Source: Ectocarpus siliculosus (Eukaryota; Sar; Phaeophyceae; Ectocarpales; Ectocarpaceae). From it: a stretch of 64,000 bases of DNA. The position numbers and the translations under genes are program-made. The notes below the pieces were generated by a model that was not told where the DNA came from, searched no databases, and saw nothing but the letters and a program-made list of their open reading frames with translations. The stretch's first letter is position 1; each line of letters opens with the position of its first letter. Shown here piece by piece: positions 49,264 through 61,512 of the stretch. The DNA is taken from positions 36,812 through 100,811 of the forward strand of contig FN648484.1 of the NCBI GenBank assembly GCA_000310025.1, given 5' to 3'.

Positions 49264-50610
49264 TTAGTCCACTAGTAGGCGATACCGCCCGAAACACATA
49301 CTTCTGGTACTCCTCGCCGCCCGTGGACGTGCTCCACCGGCCCCGCCACTTCTCATCACTTCTTGGTGACGCGGCGAAGGATTCCCATCGTCGGCCCCAT
49401 GCACATGTTCGGAATACACGTTCGCAGAAAACGTGCTGTTGTGATCCGTACACCTGCTGTGTGCCGCAGATGCCCGCCTGAAAGCAGGCAGTGCTTCCAA
49501 TACATCACCGAAAGCGGACCGGGACACCCGAGTCGCGGCTGCCGCTTTCATCAATGACACCATTCGCCCGTCACGATGATGCATGCGACGGCTGAGTCCT
49601 CTGGCACACCAAACACCTGTTACGGTGGGCCGGGTGCCACCACGAGGCTGTACTCCGTGCGGGGCAGAATCACACCACTCCGATGATTCATCAACACCAG
49701 GAATGGGCTTTGGTGCAGAGCTTTCCTGTCGCTCAGCCGTAGAAGCAAGAACCCAAGCAACTTGGAGGCTGACGTCAACACCCGTAGTTCCTGCGGCAGT
49801 CCAGCATGACGGGTACTTAGCGCACAACGGACCGCCGACAACAAACGGCGACTGCACAGGTGCCGCTACAGCTCTTGTAAGCTCGCTTTCTCTTTTTAGG
49901 GTGGGCGTATCCCCGCTCTCCGTATGTTTTCGAGGGCGATCTATGACACTCAGAGCCATAGAATCATCACGCTCGTGGGCTTCCTGGCACCTTCTGTCCC
50001 AAAAGCGTTTCGGGGCAATGGGGACGTTGTCCCTCTCTCCTGAACAGCTATCACCCCCCTGATCATCGCCCCTGGATAAACCCGCTCGCGGACCTTTCCT
50101 GCTTCGAACCAGGACGCCTCTCCCGCCGGAGCAACGCGCCGACGGTGCGGACAAAGCTAGCGGCCTCGGGATTGAGGTTTCGCCAGGGTTGTCTATGCCG
50201 CCACATCGTAGTGGCCGGCTGCAGGGGGCGGACCGAACCGATGCAACTGCGACTCCCCTCCCCCGACCACGACTACGATCATGGCTATCCCCCCACACAC
50301 TTCGGTGGTGCTGGGCGGTCCATGGTTTCCGGTCAGATGCATGCTGTTGCTGTCTACGTGCGTATGTGCTACTGCCAGTGCAGCAAGCGGAATGTGCCTT
50401 CTGTCGTTGCAAGGCTCCGGGCCTTTTATCTCGAGCTCCGCGTGGAGCGTCAAAAAATTGTTGTGGCAGCAGTGTTGCCCCTGGCTCTGTGCGGTTCTGC
50501 TTGGTTCTCCACGTGAGGGCTTCTTTCCTACGACGCTTATGTTTTTGGAGACTTCTGATTGCATTCTTCCACCAAGTGAAGGCCACCTGTCGTCGGTACG
50601 ACCGCATCAT
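49264..50610 (-). CDS. anonymous 448-codon open frame
   Basis: An uninterrupted frame starting MMRSYRRQVAFTWWKNAIRS and ending at 49264 is much longer than chance frames elsewhere in the window. The first 35 residues are basic and helix-prone with paired Trp, slightly like the spaced Trp helices of SFI1/centrin-binding proteins. The rest is rich in Arg, Ser, Gly and Ala and looks disordered. No family is recognised. Overlapping plus-strand frames are also unusually long, so a stop-poor composition may explain part of the length. It could be an intronless orphan gene, an exon plus retained intron, or spurious. Confidence 0.3.
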   Translation of the reverse strand: MMRSYRRQVAFTWWKNAIRSLQKHKRRRKEALTWRTKQNRTEPGATLLPQQFFDAPRGARDKRPGALQRQKAHSACCTGSSTYARRQQQHASDRKPWTAQHHRSVWGDSHDRSRGRGRGVAVASVRSAPCSRPLRCGGIDNPGETSIPRPLALSAPSARCSGGRGVLVRSRKGPRAGLSRGDDQGGDSCSGERDNVPIAPKRFWDRRCQEAHERDDSMALSVIDRPRKHTESGDTPTLKRESELTRAVAAPVQSPFVVGGPLCAKYPSCWTAAGTTGVDVSLQVAWVLASTAERQESSAPKPIPGVDESSEWCDSAPHGVQPRGGTRPTVTGVWCARGLSRRMHHRDGRMVSLMKAAAATRVSRSAFGDVLEALPAFRRASAAHSRCTDHNSTFSANVYSEHVHGADDGNPSPRHQEVMRSGGAGGARPRAARSTRSMCFGRYRLLVD

Positions 50611-50965
50611 GTTGCAAACGCATCGTGTAGAGCAGCGATTTGTTTTATTGCAAACTGTTTGGTTGCCTCGGCTATCTGTGGTATGATTGGCTTAGAACAT
50701 CTGTCACAATATTCTTGGCCTAGAGAAGTGTGGTAGGCGAGCAAGACGATCGGCGCTGGAACACACCAAACAGGGCGAACCCTTTTCAATGTTTGCAACC
50801 CTACTGTGTCAATGATGTCGTTTTCAACGTGCCGTACTCGTTACCGGTGTAGATCGCGCTTTCGAGTTCGTCTATACCCTCGTACCAAGCCAAGTGTGAT
50901 TACTGCGCTAATTTGTTCCGAAAAAATGAAAAAACAATCTCTGTTCTCATAGAGAAATATTGTTC

Positions 50966-52492
50966 CTAAACTGTGATGGATTTGGCACCCCGAGCCGCGA
51001 CAAAGACTTCCAATACATCCCCTTCGACTGCGGTATTTTCTCGAATGGGTAATCTTTCAGTGGTTGTAGTAGACTAAGAATGTGGCAACATCGTTCCAGA
51101 ACCAAAAAAAATCGTATCGAAAGCAAGCATGAAGCAGCCCGGTACCCTATGTCGGGGATAGGGCGGCAACACAACAGCGTGCGTGTGGAACCCTCAAGCG
51201 AACTACGCACGCGTCATAGCAACAGCAGCAAGTATACACGAAACGAAGAGCCTACCTTTGTTGTATACACTTTTTCTTGTGAGATGCAGAAACACTTACC
51301 TCAAGAATGAAGGCCGAGCTCTGAACAGGATCTCTAAACGTGTGTCTGCCAGCTCTGGTGATATTTCGAGTTGCTTCAAAGAACTCCATTTGTTGTGCGT
51401 CCCTTGCTTTGAGTCTCAGGGCATGTCTTTCTTCGGCGCGACGCTTAGCTAAGGCTCGCCAGATCCCTAACACCTGTCGATTATGTTGGTCCCAAGCTGT
51501 GTGACAAATGTCGGAAAATCACGAAGTTTCTAACCCTTCTCCCCTCTACGAAAAAACAGGGCAGTTTGCAGTTTGAATGCAGATGGGTTGGGTACGCTAC
51601 GGTACACTCCAGACAAACTACCTTCCAGGGGTACAGACTAGTCTATTCCCAATTTTGTGACTACACACAATGCAAGGTTTGGGGGGTGACTCGTTCCTAC
51701 GAGTAAAAAACTAAGCCCGGAAAAGTCATCCTCACTTGAGACCCGATCTTGACCTCCGTACTTGGTTGTTTTCTGTTAAGGATGAGAGGCATGCAAGCGG
51801 AACGTTACAGCAAGCGTAAATTAAGATTTTAAGGCTATGCTCTCGACTATCCGACCCTACCACAAAGGCAGGGCACTTGGTATGTGGGAGCGCACGGTGT
51901 CTATTGCTCATGCTCACTAGCGGTCAATCATTCGCACGGTCTCATTGGTGTCGAATCTGCCGCCAACGAGACGAATCAAAGTAGGTTTATTGTCCGCGCT
52001 CCCCAATCCCATAGAAATTGCACAGTATTTTTATTGCTGCTGACCTCCATCCAATGCCCTCTCTCGTGTTACAGTACTGCTGCCAGGCTATCTGGCACAT
52101 ATAATTTCCAATCGAACCTCACACATGTACAGTGTAGATCTTGTTTTACAGTAGATTCAAATATATATCTTAAACCTCTTTCTTACGTAGATGGAGATGG
52201 GTTCGTCATGTGAAAATAATACCGCGCGTTGACAAAAAAACATGCACCTGCTGGCAATAGCAAACATCTTTGGCATTCCCGACGGCAGGGACGCATGCTC
52301 ATGCTCATGCTGTCCGCTAAAGCTCCCATCACAGGCGCCTTCACCCTCATGCTCCTCAGCTTGTTTTTGGGGCTCGTTATCATTTGTAGTCAATACGCTT
52401 GTTATGCTCGACGACGGAGATGGGCAAGATTGGCACATGTCTGCTTTCGGAATCGTGCTTCCCACCGATTCGTACTGCTCATGCTTCGTCAT
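50966..52492 (-). CDS. hypothetical protein, 4-exon model
   Basis: Proposed exons in coding order: 52492-52248, 52079-52045, 51466-51300, 51073-50966. Phases agree at every junction and total 555 bp (184 residues). The N-terminal part is polar and acidic, with a His/Glu repeat (GQHEHEHASL). Exon 3 encodes a basic amphipathic helix, IWRALAKRRAEERHALRLKA, and ends at a strong donor (CTTGAG, then GTAAGT). The C-terminus reads EGDVLEVFVAARGAKSITV. Exon 3 is the best supported part; the 35-bp exon 2 is inferred mainly from phase. No family was recognised. The gene would diverge from the RSH gene with about 640 bp between start codons. Confidence 0.4.
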
Positions 52493-53135
52493 TTCCCTAG
52501 ATGTATTGTAAGCCACCACCAATTATGCTCTCTATCTCCGAATTGTCCAAAGTGTAGCGATGACACACGGAAGAGTTCAACTGAGGTGCGGGGTGTTTGG
52601 TCGGATACACGTAGAGAAGGAGCAAGCCGTTACACAAACGCCGCCTCCGCGTGGACTACCAGCCAGACGGAGATGTTACAGCACAGATTTTCCCACACGC
52701 AGCCTCTTGGTTCGCTGTTGAGTTTGCCCACCCCGCACCTGGCCTCGCTCCCTACCTGTTCGCGAGAGCCAAGCGGGACGTTCCATGTGAGGAGCTGTGG
52801 TCGACAGGATCTCTGCTTCCTGACACAAGGTAAGCACGGCTTGGCAGAATGATTGGCAGTTTTTCTCCTGTCGTCGGGTTCGGAAGCGGCGCATTTATTG
52901 TAGCAAATTTAATTTTCGTGTGTGTCTTCTCACCCATGTGCCATTTTCTCTCGCGTTGTTCTGGCAGGTACTTTCGACCGGGAGACCGTGTCGTGGGAGA
53001 GGAGGGTAGGGGGGGTCTAGAGATCTGTGGGCATAGTTTGGCAGGAGCAGCTACACCGCCTCATACAGCGTAGGTGCACACTCAGCCTGGGTCTAGAATA
53101 ACGCGGTGCTGCTGCTGTGCAGGAGAAGTTTCTCC
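52493..53135. promoter_or_regulatory. divergent intergenic region upstream of the RSH gene
   Basis: It separates the start codon of the hypothetical minus-strand gene from the RSH start codon. It should carry the RSH 5' UTR and promoter. No defined element such as a TATA box was recognised. Confidence 0.35.
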
Positions 53136-56100
53136 ATGGGCTTCAACCACGTCTATCTCATCGGGTTGCTTCTCTGCGGGTCCTCATCGTTGGGTTGCCA
53201 TGCACTGCAAGCCGGGGGGAGGGTGCGAATTGTCGAAGGGCGGAGGGCGTCAACCACTGTACCAAGTAACGGACGCCCTGAGGGTCACATCAGCAAGGCG
53301 CGTATCAAGGGCGGTAGGAGTAGAGCGGCGGCGGCGGGGGGGAGAGCAGGCAGACGAGCGAGCTTGCCGCCAACAACAACGGCCCAAGCAGCAGATGGCG
53401 GCACCGACTCGTCTGGTAGTGTCTCGGAGGGAAACAGCAGGATAGCTGGTGGCGGTGGACAGCGAAGGAAGATGGTGAAGAGCAACTCGACAGCCAGCAT
53501 GAAGCTCATGGCACGGCTGCGCAGAAAGGTAGGTCTTGTGATTCCGCGCCAGGTCAGGTTGTGCCTTGGGGTGGTTGTTGGTGTGTATCTTGGGTCCCGG
53601 GGTACGCAGCCATGCCAGCGAAGTCAGTTGCGGCACAAACAAAAACAAGAACAAATTTTTGAACGCCCCCCCTGCTGTTTCACGAAGGACAGGAAGCCCG
53701 CAAGAGGCGTAAGGTGCCACGCAGAGCGACCTCCTGCTGTCCTTGTAGTCTGCTGCCAAGAGTCTTACCTCAAGCAGCATTACACGTGGGTTGTAGCAAC
53801 TCTGGTCGGGGACCAGATGAGGATCGGCAGGGTCTCTTTCACATGAGCAGGCCTATAGTAGTGGGTGGGTACAGCCGGAAATTGGTTCAACTGGAGCTGA
53901 ATAGAATCGCCCATAGGGAGCGGACACCCGGGTAACTCGAAAGATTGTTTACCTGTCAAAACGGTTTGAGTAGCAGCGGCCAGTGCCGTGCAGCACTGGC
54001 ATGTCGAATGTTGGTCCGAGTATCGACAAAAGTACTGGTGAGGGCAAAAGCAATTTCCAACACTGATGACGGCACTGCTGCCTACTGATGCTTCCTGATC
54101 CCGAACAGCAATGCTCTTCTGCACGGACTGTAATTTGCGTAAGTAGATCGAGATAGGGCGTTGCCGCTACTGCTGTGGAAACGATCTCCCACGGCAGTGC
54201 CTCTACACAGATGCATCCTTTCAGCAGTACAAATAATGACTCGCTGTATGCACCACCACCTTGCTTTGACTGCTGATACACCATGTCTTTCATGACCCAA
54301 TGCTCTTGGCAATATGCATATCGGTTGCGTAGATGAAAGATGCGAGGCATGTCCCAGATGTGTCGAAGATGCTCCGAGACGGCCTGCCGTACCTGACGGA
54401 GATCGAAGCCACCGAGGTGCAACTGGCCCTTGCCGTGTCCATCTACGCCCACTCCAAGACTACCGCTACCGGAAGCGATACCAGCAGCAGCGCTGACGGG
54501 CATCCCGATGACCGTGTAAAGGTCAGGCCTCCCAGAACTTTGGTAGGATGGCTAACGATCTTGCTACTTTTCATTAGTGAAAATCACATAATTTTTGAAA
54601 GGCTGCAAGGTTTTTATGTGCAAGAGCCAGAAAGGTATCAAACTGTTGCAGTGCGCTCGCGCACCAAGCAATGCTAGCTTTTGTAGAGTGGGGGCAGTGC
54701 CGTGGGATAGCCGGACGGCAGCGTAGTTGAACATAATATGCATACTTAGCGGAACGCACCCTTCCTTCTCGGAGGGGTGTTCAGTGCTCAAATCCATCAT
54801 TCCACTGCCCGACGCCACGCACAACTACTATCGGAACACCAAAGGCGGCATGTCGTGCTGTAGGCGGCTCTCGGTTCAGCATCGTTGTCTTGTCGTACGT
54901 TCCGCTCGACCGATTCTCGACAGGCCGGTGTAGAGGTGTGCCTCCAACTCGGTCGGCTAGGCATGGGCAGGGACGCGCTGCTTGCCGCTATCCTGGGGGG
55001 CGTCTTGCGACCGGAGACGGCCAAGCAGCACTCTACGCACCCCGGCTTCGGCCGCGCACCGGTAACGGTGGTAGATATTCGGGAAGGCTTCGGCAAGAAC
55101 GTGGCTCGCCTTGTCGCTGGGCTGGAGCACGTGACGTGCGTCGAGGAAACCGCACACGCGGTTCTCAGGGGCACTCCCAGCAGCGGCTCTTCCGTTGGGG
55201 ATATGTCAGGCGCGACGGCATCTGAGCGAGCAAGGCCATTGGAGGGGGAGGGGGGGGGACAGGACGAGGAGGGCGCGCCGCTATCTCCTGCTATGCTCAT
55301 TGGGGCACGAGAGAGATTGCCTGCGGAGCCAGGGGGGTGGGGGGGGAGGGGGAGGGGGAGGAAGACCCGCAGTTTGAGGGAAGCATCGGCCTTGGAGCAG
55401 GTGAAGGAAGGGTTACGTGCCGTTGATGTTTTGCATGTTTTTTTTTTAGTTATTTGTTCGATGACTCCATTCGATTGCGCTGTCGTCCGTAGCGTCAACC
55501 GTGCATGTCTCTCGGGCACTAACTACTTCACTTAACAAGAGCTACCCATGTCTGGACAGCGGTGTTTTGCTTTCCATGCGTTGTACACAGAAACCAAGCA
55601 AGCTCGCGGTAAGCTAGTACGTGGCCGTGTGTCAAGGAAGTGCAGGTCCGAGAAATTGTTTTTCTCAATGGGGGTGTTTGCGGCGTGGTCTATCTCTTCG
55701 CCAAGCTGCATATTCATCGCTATAAGTACATCCACCCATCAGATGCCATCAGGTGTAGCAAACCACGACATATTTTCACCACAATCAACTGCATGTCATA
55801 CAGAACAGAGCCAACGTAGGTATTTTTCAGGGCATTTGGGAATCGGTTTGTCAGTTGAGGCACGAGATTAGGCGCTCCCGAATGATGGGGTCCACGCAAA
55901 AAGTTGACCAATGTCCGTTTTGCTGTGCTTTCTCTGCACTATTTAATCTTGTGCCTTAGGGTGAGAGTCTTCGCAACCTCATCGTGTCGGAGGCTGCAGA
56001 TTGGCAGGTGCTGACGCTCAGGCTAGCAGTGCAGCTGCAAGCGCTCAAGAACTCCTCGCCGGATGGCAGCAGCTGGAAGGACAAACAGGTAAATTTCGTC

Positions 56101-59100
56101 AGGTAGCTCTCACAATGAAGAATCGTTCTGTGGCCGTGTTTGCGGTTATTGGGCGGAAATTCCATACAAGCAGGTGTACTGTAGCATGAACCCGCGGAGC
56201 CGTCTTACACTTGTTAAGGTATCCGATTTTTTTTCCGTGGAACTAGCTACTCTAAATTTACACTACAGTTATTTTATGGTGGCGTGAGCATGAGTTACAA
56301 TCGACCTGCTCGCCACAACTGATTTATTTATTGAGTTGGCGACCGGCGGTTGCAATCGACATTATCGACGTGCACGTCACAAAATGGAGCCCGCCTACGA
56401 CTGCGACATGGGCGGGCACCTGTTGAAGCTGAGCGTATGCACATGAGGTGTCAACAGTAAGACAGCAGTTGTCCAGGGTCCCTTGCGTTTGATATGGAAG
56501 GCAATTTAAGCATTGGCAGTTGACCTAATTGGTATCAAATAATGACGATTGTTGGTAGACACCCGAAGTTCCGCCACATGCGTCAAGACGACGTCATTGT
56601 CCAACCTCGACGATTATGGTGATGATGGTGATGCAGTTGGCGAGGGATGCGTTGTTGGTCCACGGTCCTCTGGCGCACCGCTTGGGCATACACCAGCTGA
56701 GGAACGAGCTCGAGACCGTGGCGTTCGGAAGACTCTTTCCCCAGCAATTTAACAAGGTGCCTGCCTGTTGTTGCTCGTGGGTCATTAAATATAAGTACGG
56801 AACATGAAGCAACGTGAGCGTCATCAAGAGCGCCACGGCCTGGGGGTATGCCGCGATAGGGTGCTAGGTCATGAACCACTTTGAAGCAAGTGCGCACGAG
56901 TCAACCATGAGTAGTGGCTTGCTGCAGTTGGGAGCTATGTAGAGCAAGAGGCGCACAATGTCGAGCAGGAGTTGAAAGCTCGCCGTTCGGCAAAGTTGAA
57001 GGTGTGGAGTTACGCTAAGTACATGAGGACGTCGTGACGTCATGCTTTCGGGCGACAGGATAACTTCTGTGGTTGCCGGTGGTTAGAGTTCTCACTATTT
57101 TTTCTGCTGTACGGTTTGTATGCTTGAGGTGCGCCGAGCTACGATGGACCGATCTTCCGTGTACGAGAAGGTGGTGGAAGCTACCAAGGCCACGCTGAAG
57201 CAGGCGTTAAGAGACGCGCCGGCTTTCACAAACCAGGTGGGTGCTGCTTCCGGCCAGGATACGTTTCCGGTATCGCCTTACCACTGCAGCATAGCTGCAC
57301 TCGTGGTTATCTTTTGCGCGGACAACACCGTTGGACACACGGAGGTATCGTAAGATCTTTCCCCACAGGCAGCAAAAATACGCCACTTCTCCAGACTGCT
57401 GGGTTGTCGGGCATGCTACTTCCTACTGGTGGTTATGCTCGTGCAGGTTTTTAAGGCGATGCTGTTATCGTCGATGTTGCCATGACGGGCGATGTACTCT
57501 TGTCAGCCAGTCGCAAAAGCGATCGATATGCATACATTGCAAGTGCGTGCGTGGAATCCTACTGTGATGGCGACCAGGGTATGTTCCCCTGACTTGCGAT
57601 CGCCACGCGACTTCTGATATCCCCAGCCTCTCTCTTCTCGCTCTCGTTTTCTTTTTCTTTTTCTCAGCTTACTGGAGAAGCTACTCTGCAACACCGAATC
57701 AAATCTCCCTATTCGATGTGGAAGAAAATGGAGAAGAATCAGGTATGCGGTGGAAGACTGCCAGTATCACGCCTTAGTCTACACCAACATCGATCTTGCC
57801 TTGGGTGTTGCGGTTGGTTGTTTCACTTCACCTCTCATTTCCGGTTCTCGTTGCTATGCATGCATGCCCACATTCCTGCCCTGTCGTGGTACGGAGTAGT
57901 CCCGTACCCCCGGTTGTTAAGCTCTTCAATTTCATTCAAAATGTCACCACTGCTGTGTTTATGGTAGGGCACCAGCATCTACGGGATGGTTTGCCGGTTT
58001 CGGTTCCACTGCAGAACAGCTTATGCAGTACTGCTTGTAGCAGCCCTTTTTGTCCAATGGAAGGACGTGCTATACGTTGTACACCCAACATGTGTTGACG
58101 GCGCGAGTGACCTTGTTAATCGTGTAAGACCATCACGGCTACTTGAAGCCGCGGCAGACCTTCTTGTGCCGAGCGTACAGCAGTCCTTCTTGTGCCGAGC
58201 GTACAGCAGTGTTTCCAACCCTTGGTTCAGCAAATGTGATACGATCCGTCGTGATCCGGCGGCTGCGAGAGTAAAGAGCGATGATGCCGACAATGGTGGC
58301 GGTTTTGGCGGTGCAGGTCGGTGTGGAAGGCGTGTTCGATGCTGTGGCTGTGCGAGTGGTTTTAGAGGCTCGGAAGTGGCAAGGGGAGTCGCTGGAATCT
58401 TACACACAGCGTTCGGAGGACCTCTGCTACCAGGCAAGCCCATGCTTTTGATATTTCTGCGTGACGTTCGTATGGTGGACGTGTCTAGTGGTACGAGAAG
58501 CTTGAGAGCCTGCGCGGTGAGCGTGGTTGACGCACATTCCCTCCGTGCTTGAGACTCGTCGCTAGGTGTGTATGGTGGTTGACTCATTGGCGGGGAGTGT
58601 CCCACCTGCCTACGGTGTGCTTGAAACCTCGCTCGTCCCGTCGTATTTGCTCTATAATAGGGAAAACGAGGGAGCCTTAAACAAGGAAGACGAACGCGCA
58701 CGAGTGTCGCAACGAAGTATTTTAGGGATTCTCGCCATGAGCGTCCTACGCCTTCTTTGAGAACATGTGGAGGGATCGAGATCACCAATGCCTGCTATGA
58801 CACGTACCATGGTATGCCTTGTCAGACAGCCCCACAGATTTGTTGGTTGCACACATGTTCGATCACCAGTCACCTAGCTTGAGTATTCGAAAGGCTCAGC
58901 CAGCTCGTTGTACAGATGATTTGTGCCGGCATGGTCAGGCGCGCTCTCGTCTGCCTCGTAGATCTTTGCGGCTAAAATTCCTCCACACGCTGTTAACTTT
59001 TCAGGCTATGTCAGTGATCAAGAAGCTCTACCCTTGGTCGCAGTCACCGCAGCGTGTCAAGGACTACGTGGTTAAGCCCAAGCCCAACGGATACCAGAGC

Positions 59101-61512
59101 CTCCACGCTACACAGCTCGTGCCAGATGTTACGGACATGACGAGGCATGGCCCATCCGTCGCGATTGAATTCCAGGTACACCCCATCCTTTTTCTGCCCG
59201 AAACGCAACATGCTTGTTGTTTCTCTGTCGTTCCGTTTTTAGCAGCGGGCGCGGTATGTTTTTCGTGGTTTTGATTTTGAGTTGTGCACATGTCTGCTCG
59301 TGTGCTGCTCAATGTGCTTGCCACTCACAGGTGCGGTCGAAAGAGATGCATCAGAAGGCCGAGTTTGGTCTGGCGGCCCACTGGAGCTACAAGGAGTCGT
59401 CATCCAGCATGCCGAGCGGTCTTGGTTGGGAGGAGGACACCAACACGACCATCACACCGCCTCACAACCACAAGGTGTGCACCGTGGCATGTACCTACGG
59501 TGCTGTTGTCAAAAAAAAAATCATGGATGGATACAAGCAAGTCCAAACGCCGATCCTAGATACAACGTTTTGAGTATTTTGCTGCGCGGGTTGTTTGCCG
59601 AATAGTGGTTCCAACCAATAGCCTTGCGCATACGCACTGGCCGCTCGACTAGCCCCCCAAGTGTCGACCAACCTTGGATTTATGCCGCTCTTTCCCCCGG
59701 CCAGATCGAAACTGCTGTACATGCATATTTCGAGGCCCCCCAAGGTAGCGCTTGTTATACTCCTTGCACCATCCATGGGTCGCAAGCTCCCTGAGCTCCC
59801 TGTTAACGTGCCACCATGTTTTTCATCACGTTGTTGTGTCTCTTGCCTTCCTCGCACCCTGGGTCTATCCGTGGCACGATGCGGCGTGAACATGCACCAT
59901 TCTTTTGAGTTTACATTGAGTTATCTGATGTTTTGCTTTTATTTGCTTTTCTTTGTTTGTTGTGCGGGATCTTACGGTGCCTCCCTTCTCTCTTGCAGGC
60001 CCCCGGAAAGGCAAGAGTACCCGACTCTGTCACGTCAGGACCGGAACTGGTCGACTGGCTCCACCGAGAACTTAGGGAACGCAAGGTCGGTCGCAGTGCT
60101 GTAATAAACAGGACGTTAGGACACAACTGCCAGCAGCCTCCCCGTTGTTGAAGCTTGTCACCCGCATCGTACGCACAACTTCAAAAGGCCACGTGTCGAT
60201 TTTGGAACATACCATGGTAGGGTACAGTGGGCTAAACGTGTTTGGTACGGAGAGAGGCGAGACACCACAGAAACCCGTTCTCGCGGAAAATCATGTGCGA
60301 GAGTTTGTTCTCGGCTGGGGGAGTCTTCACTGTACGGCGATCGCTGGTGATCGTGTTCCTGTTTCTTCCACTGGTCGGATACCGTGAGCCCGGCATCGTG
60401 TTTACACTACTCTGGAACGACTTATTTCGTGCTAAACGAGGCTATCGAAAGGAGGGTTGTAGGACCCTGTCCGTGCGGTCACCATGCTGGAACGACGGAG
60501 GCTAGCAAAAACTTGAAAACCACCGTTTTACGTAAGTTGTTTTACTATTTTGCTATACTGTATCCCTCTCGCCCCGACGCCTCCACAGGTGTTTGTATTC
60601 GGGCCTGATAGGAAGATCTGGGAGCTGGACAAGGGTTCGGCGACAGCGGGGGATGCCTTGGGGCGATCGTACATGCAGAAGTTCTACGAGGGAGCCTTGC
60701 TGCACGACCGAAGAAAGATTAAGTCAGACGCCAAGGGACAGGGCGCAAAGAGGAAGACACGTACTGCATGGGTTAATGGCCGAGAGGTGTGTGCCGTGAT
60801 AGTCATAACCGTTTCAGAAATAAGTGCCCGGGAGCACTTAAGAAAGCAGTTGGACTGCACGTGGTGCCACGTTCTGTTGGGTATGCGATCGCACGTTCAC
60901 ATTCGGGCACGACACGGAGCGCATCGATGCAGCACAATGGCGCTGCCACCGTCACACACATCGGGGGATGTGGCGGTGAAGGTACTGCTTGCAAGTCACG
61001 CAAGCCACTCACGAACTCTACGTCAACGCACATACGACGATGGCGATGGTGTTGATGGCTGTCGTTGGAGATGGATGAACTGTTTTCTCAGGGGGACCCG
61101 CGTTCTCAAATAGTCCGTGGTCGCAGGATGGCGTTTCAAGTGTCGTAGGGTTCAAAACAGGCTGATTTATATCCCTCCCGCGCCAGTGCCCCCTCCTCGG
61201 CGATTGCTTCGAGGATGTGCACTTTTTCTTCACGATAATGCGTTTGCAGTCAGTTTGTTCACCATGGATGTTGCGTCTTTTTTCGACGAACTTTCCCGTC
61301 GGCGCCAGGTGGACGCCAGCTATCTGCTCAAGAACGGGGACGTGTTCGATGTGGCACAAGCCTCACATCAAGCACCAGAAGACGCGTCGCAAGACGCATC
61401 AGGGAAGCAACCTTCGGCGAAGGATGGGAAACCAAGAAATCCGGCAGAAGAGAGCAGCAGCAGTAGCTGGAGGGCGCTCTCAGCGCCTCCCACCAGAGGG
61501 CTGACCGACTAA
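53136..61512 (+). CDS. RSH: RelA/SpoT homologue: degenerate HD, intact (p)ppGpp synthetase, TGS
   Basis: Thirteen exons: 53136-53528, 54333-54521, 54924-55400, 55960-56088, 56637-56756, 57129-57236, 57668-57742, 58317-58433, 59005-59175, 59331-59474, 59999-60085, 60589-60786, 61309-61512; 2412 bp, 803 residues, every intron phase 0. Residues 1-26 look like a signal peptide followed by a basic, low-complexity stretch, fitting import into plastid or another compartment. The HD half (about 140-436) aligns with RSH proteins, but the catalytic HD pair is Gly219-Gly220 and RLADRLHN reads RLAVQLQA (374-381), so pppGpp hydrolysis should be lost. The synthetase half keeps HRIKSPYSMWKKM, VFDAVAVRVV, KDYVVKPKPNGYQSLHATQ, the IEFQ glutamate and MHQKAEFGLAAHWSYK. 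A TGS-like domain (VFVFGP ... AWVNGRE ... YLLKNGDVFDV) ends the protein. The intron after exon 8 is GC-AG. Confidence 0.92.
58165..58216. repeat. 26-bp tandem repeat in an RSH intron
   Basis: CCTTCTTGTGCCGAGCGTAC plus AGCAGT occurs twice in succession in the intron between exons 7 and 8 of the RSH gene. Confidence 0.8.
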
